The translations under genes were made by a program, and so were the position numbers. The notes beneath the pieces are model-generated. The model was given only the letters and a program-made list of their open reading frames with translations. It searched no databases and had not been told where the DNA came from. Shown in pieces: positions 24,053 to 26,011 of a stretch of DNA of 26,011 bases; the stretch's first letter is position 1; every line of letters starts with the position of its first letter. Source of the stretch: an uncultured Capnocytophaga sp. (GTDB lineage: Bacteria; Bacteroidota; Bacteroidia; Flavobacteriales; Flavobacteriaceae); contig NZ_CALHGG010000077.1 of assembly GCF_938029845.1 (NCBI RefSeq), forward strand, positions 1-26,011. The letters run 5' to 3'.

Positions 24053-24496
24053 ATGAAACCCTATAAAATTACAGATTTTACACAGCGCACTGATGACCCT
24101 ACTTCTTATGAAGGGGCGGTTGTTCTCAACGGAGAAGAATTAGGTGTGAGCATCATCCTTGAAGATGAAAGCGAAACTGAAAAGATAGAACAGCTGATGA
24201 ATACCCTTTTCGGTGGGATTGACACGCTATTACCCAAAGCCAAAGAATGTATTGCTGAGGAATTTTTAGAACTCTACAATGACAATTGGCGCTTTGGCGA
24301 TGATGATGAAAATGATCCCGACAAACCTGAGCTTACTAAAGAGGAATTTATGGAAGCCCTTACCTTGCAGAGCTTTTTGTTTTACAGCGAGGATGTAGAA
24401 GTCTTCTTTGATGACAACGATATGTTCTTGGGGCACTCTCTTATCGCATCGGAATTTGACGGAGAAAATTTCAATGATGCCCAAATGTTTGGATAA
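24053..24496 (+). CDS. DUF2262-like protein, probably an immunity-type protein
   Basis: A 147-residue very acidic cytoplasmic protein. The second half resembles DUF2262/DUF6985 proteins: LTKEEFMEALTLQSFLFYSEDVEVFFDDNDMFLGHSLIASE, with the (D/N)D-x-F-x-GH-x-(I/L) line and an end of DGENFNDAQMFG. Such proteins are found among immunity genes of polymorphic toxin systems and next to SUKH proteins. It is 15 nt before a SUKH gene, so the two form an operon. The identification is from memory of the family pattern. No partner toxin is in the window. Confidence 0.7.
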   Translation: MKPYKITDFTQRTDDPTSYEGAVVLNGEELGVSIILEDESETEKIEQLMNTLFGGIDTLLPKAKECIAEEFLELYNDNWRFGDDDENDPDKPELTKEEFMEALTLQSFLFYSEDVEVFFDDNDMFLGHSLIASEFDGENFNDAQMFG

Positions 24497-24511
24497 AATA
24501 ATTGATTGAAA

Positions 24512-24976
24512 ATGAACTTAGAAACGATCATTACCCATTACAGAAATTGCTTAGTTGCATCACCCGATGCCATACTCATAGGTGAAATACCAGAAGGGGC
24601 TAGGAATATTCCTCAAGAGGTATTGGATTGGGGTACTCCTGCTTATAGTGCTTTTCTGAGACTTTGTAATGGTGGGTCTTTTGGAGATATCATTCTCTGG
24701 AGTGTGGAGGAGCTGTTGGATAACCAATATCGTGTTCCTTCTGAACAACCTTCGTGGTGTGAGATTGGGCAGCTGTTATATGAGCCTCTTTTCCTAGATA
24801 AAGATACCCAACACGTACTTTTTCCTGCCGATAGCTATGAAGGTATTGAGGAGATTGATGTTGATTTTGATACTTTTGTAAGGGAATATATCTTTGGTCA
24901 TAAATACAAAGAGAAAATTATAGGCTATGATAATACCGATGATGATTGGTCAGGATTTTTAAAAGAAAGTAAATAG
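24512..24976 (+). CDS. SMI1/KNR4 (SUKH) family protein
   Basis: A 154-residue cytoplasmic protein. It has the SUKH pattern: PQEVLDWGTPAYSAFLRLCNGGSFGDIILW in the first half, W-x-x-IGQLLYEPLFLDK in the middle, and FDTFVREYIFG with a tail D-N-x-x-DDWSGFLKE. SUKH proteins are immunity proteins for many nuclease and deaminase toxins. I chose the ATG at 24512 over an in-frame TTG at 24506. It is 15 nt after the DUF2262-like gene. A decayed relative with the same start and end lies at 20830-20938. Confidence 0.85.
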   Translation: MNLETIITHYRNCLVASPDAILIGEIPEGARNIPQEVLDWGTPAYSAFLRLCNGGSFGDIILWSVEELLDNQYRVPSEQPSWCEIGQLLYEPLFLDKDTQHVLFPADSYEGIEEIDVDFDTFVREYIFGHKYKEKIIGYDNTDDDWSGFLKESK

Positions 24977-25425
24977 CTGATAAACAGACATGAACTTTTA
25001 GAAAAAGCTCCTATTGCTACGGTGTTTTTGAAATATGCTTTGCCGAGTATTATTACCATGTGTTTCTTTGGCTTACAGAACTTGGTAGATGGTTATGTAG
25101 TGGGCAATTACGTAAGCGAAAAAGCTTTGGGTGGGGTGAATATCATCATGCCACTTTTCGGTAGGGGCTACATATTTTCTCCTATGCTTTTTTGATAAAC
25201 GGATTTAATATCTTAGTTACCAGCTTTTTTACCTCTATCGGCAATGCCTTAGGCTCTATTGTGATTGCTGTTTTGCGAGGAGTGGTATTTATCGGTATAG
25301 GAATGCTTATCTTACCTACTTTTTTGGGTGAACGAGGTATCTGGCTTACTCTAGTGCTTTCGGAGGTGCTTACTTTGGTGGTAAGTGTGTTTCTTGCTCG
25401 AAGGTCGGTAGTGTTTAGAAATTAG
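24977..25425 (+). pseudogene. MATE efflux transporter, internally deleted
   Basis: A frame from about 24980 reads INRHELLEKAPIATVFLKYA, then LPSIITMCFFGLQNLVDGYVVGNYVSEKALGGVNIIMP, the N-terminal 60 residues of a MATE family transporter. It ends at a TGA at 25194-25196. In another frame (ending TAG at 25423-25425) the sequence IFSYAFLINGFNILVTSFF continues as a MATE C-terminus. About 300 residues between them are missing, and the join near 25155-25175 shifts the frame. No in-frame ATG opens the first part (CTG at 24977). It is therefore non-functional. A Crp/Fnr gene follows, as often for efflux genes. Confidence 0.85.
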
Positions 25426-25457
25426 GTGATTTGCCAATTTGTCGATTTGGTGATTTG
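25426..25457. repeat. 8-bp periodic array
   Basis: Four units of the form nnnATTTG (GTGATTTG, CCAATTTG, TCGATTTG, GTGATTTG) directly after the MATE pseudogene stop. This resembles the heptad arrays but has period 8. Confidence 0.65.
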
Positions 25458-25488
25458 TTGGTTTTTAATGGATTAAGAAATGTAAACA

Positions 25489-26011
25489 ATGATACATCCT
25501 TTATTTGAGAATATTTATAAACATCCTATGATAGGAGGGCAAGAACTGCAACAAATACAAAAAGCCCATCAGCCTATTGCTTTTCGTAAAGGCGATTTTA
25601 TCTTGCGTAAGGATGAAATAGCTCGTGGTTATCTGATCTTGCAGAGGGGAGTTGTTCGCGCCTTTGTGTATGACTATGAGGGGAATGATATCACAACAGA
25701 TTTCTTTTGTGAAGGTGAGATTATCGTGCAGGAACTCTCTCTTTTTAAGCATTTGCCTTCTGCTGAGAATATCCAAGCCCTTACTGATGGTGAGGGGTGG
25801 TATATAGATTATGATAGTTTTCAAGAACTCTATCACAGTTTGAAAGGATATTCCGAATGGGGGCGACTCTTTATGACAGAGAAATTGTTTGAGGCAAAAA
25901 AGCGATCGCTTGAAATGATTACACTTCCTGCTAAAGAGCGCTATATACAGTTTATTAAGGAAAAACCCAGTGCTATAAAGCACGCTCCCTTAAAACATAT
26001 AGCTACTTATT
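25489..26011 (+). CDS. Crp/Fnr family transcriptional regulator (3' end outside window)
   Basis: Starts at ATG 25489 and is open to the window edge (174 codons). Residues 25-125 form a cyclic-nucleotide-binding-like domain: FRKGDFILRKDEIARGYLILQRGVVRAF, then FFCEGEIIVQELSLFKHLPSAENIQALTDGE. The dimerisation helix follows, and the helix-turn-helix begins near LPAKERYIQFIKEKPSA; the rest is missing. Such one-domain sensors without conserved cAMP residues are numerous in Bacteroidota and often regulate a neighbouring efflux gene. Here the neighbour is a dead MATE gene. Confidence 0.9.
   Translation, partial: MIHPLFENIYKHPMIGGQELQQIQKAHQPIAFRKGDFILRKDEIARGYLILQRGVVRAFVYDYEGNDITTDFFCEGEIIVQELSLFKHLPSAENIQALTDGEGWYIDYDSFQELYHSLKGYSEWGRLFMTEKLFEAKKRSLEMITLPAKERYIQFIKEKPSAIKHAPLKHIATY

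Noticed and set aside
25501..25983. 160-codon open frame on the minus strand near the right edge
   Set aside because: Antisense to the Crp/Fnr frame, which has recognisable domain motifs.

Overview
The window looks like a chromosomal segment of a member of the Bacteroidota, class Flavobacteriia. Three things point there. The promoters carry the flavobacterial -7 element TAnnTTTG. Genes generally lack Shine-Dalgarno leaders. The order outer-membrane protein, TPR protein, LptC, CNNM/CBS protein, PpiD-like foldase and the MraY insertion are typical of flavobacteria. A Capnocytophaga-like oral bacterium is my best guess, but that is inference from style, not from a search.

Layout. 1-1500: the tail of an unknown gene, a bidirectional terminator, murG on the minus strand, and tRNA-Phe. 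1689-8761: an envelope-biogenesis run (outer-membrane protein, TPR protein, lptC, CNNM/CBS transporter, PpiD/SurA-type foldase). 9164-19636: the division and cell wall (dcw) cluster, read from a promoter with a three-box MraZ operator: mraZ, rsmH, ftsL, ftsI (PBP with PASTA), murE, mraY, a YoeB-type toxin-antitoxin pair, murD, ftsW, lpxH. murG, which normally follows ftsW, lies about 17 kb upstream on the other strand. 19679-24976: an accessory island with a YhcG/DUF1016 nuclease, a decayed SUKH gene, DUF488, a WG-repeat protein, a propeller-like protein, a DUF2262-like protein and an intact SUKH protein. It contains two direct copies of a 124-bp module that resembles a bidirectional promoter. 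24977-26011: a MATE efflux pseudogene and the start of a Crp/Fnr regulator.

How the genes work together. The left two thirds build the envelope: peptidoglycan precursors (murD, murE, murG, mraY), septal synthesis (ftsI, ftsL, ftsW), lipid A and LPS (lpxH, lptC), and folding of exported proteins (PpiD-like). The right third resembles an immunity-gene bank with genes at different stages of decay.

The most unusual signal is not a gene. Almost every spacer in the envelope part is made of arrays of degenerate 7-bp units that keep register for up to 98 bp while the word changes. They often start at the last base of a stop codon, run up to the next ATG, and in several genes supply the final codons. 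Two such arrays, direct copies of each other, bracket the toxin-antitoxin pair between mraY and murD. This suggests the pair arrived with, or by duplication of, a heptad spacer.
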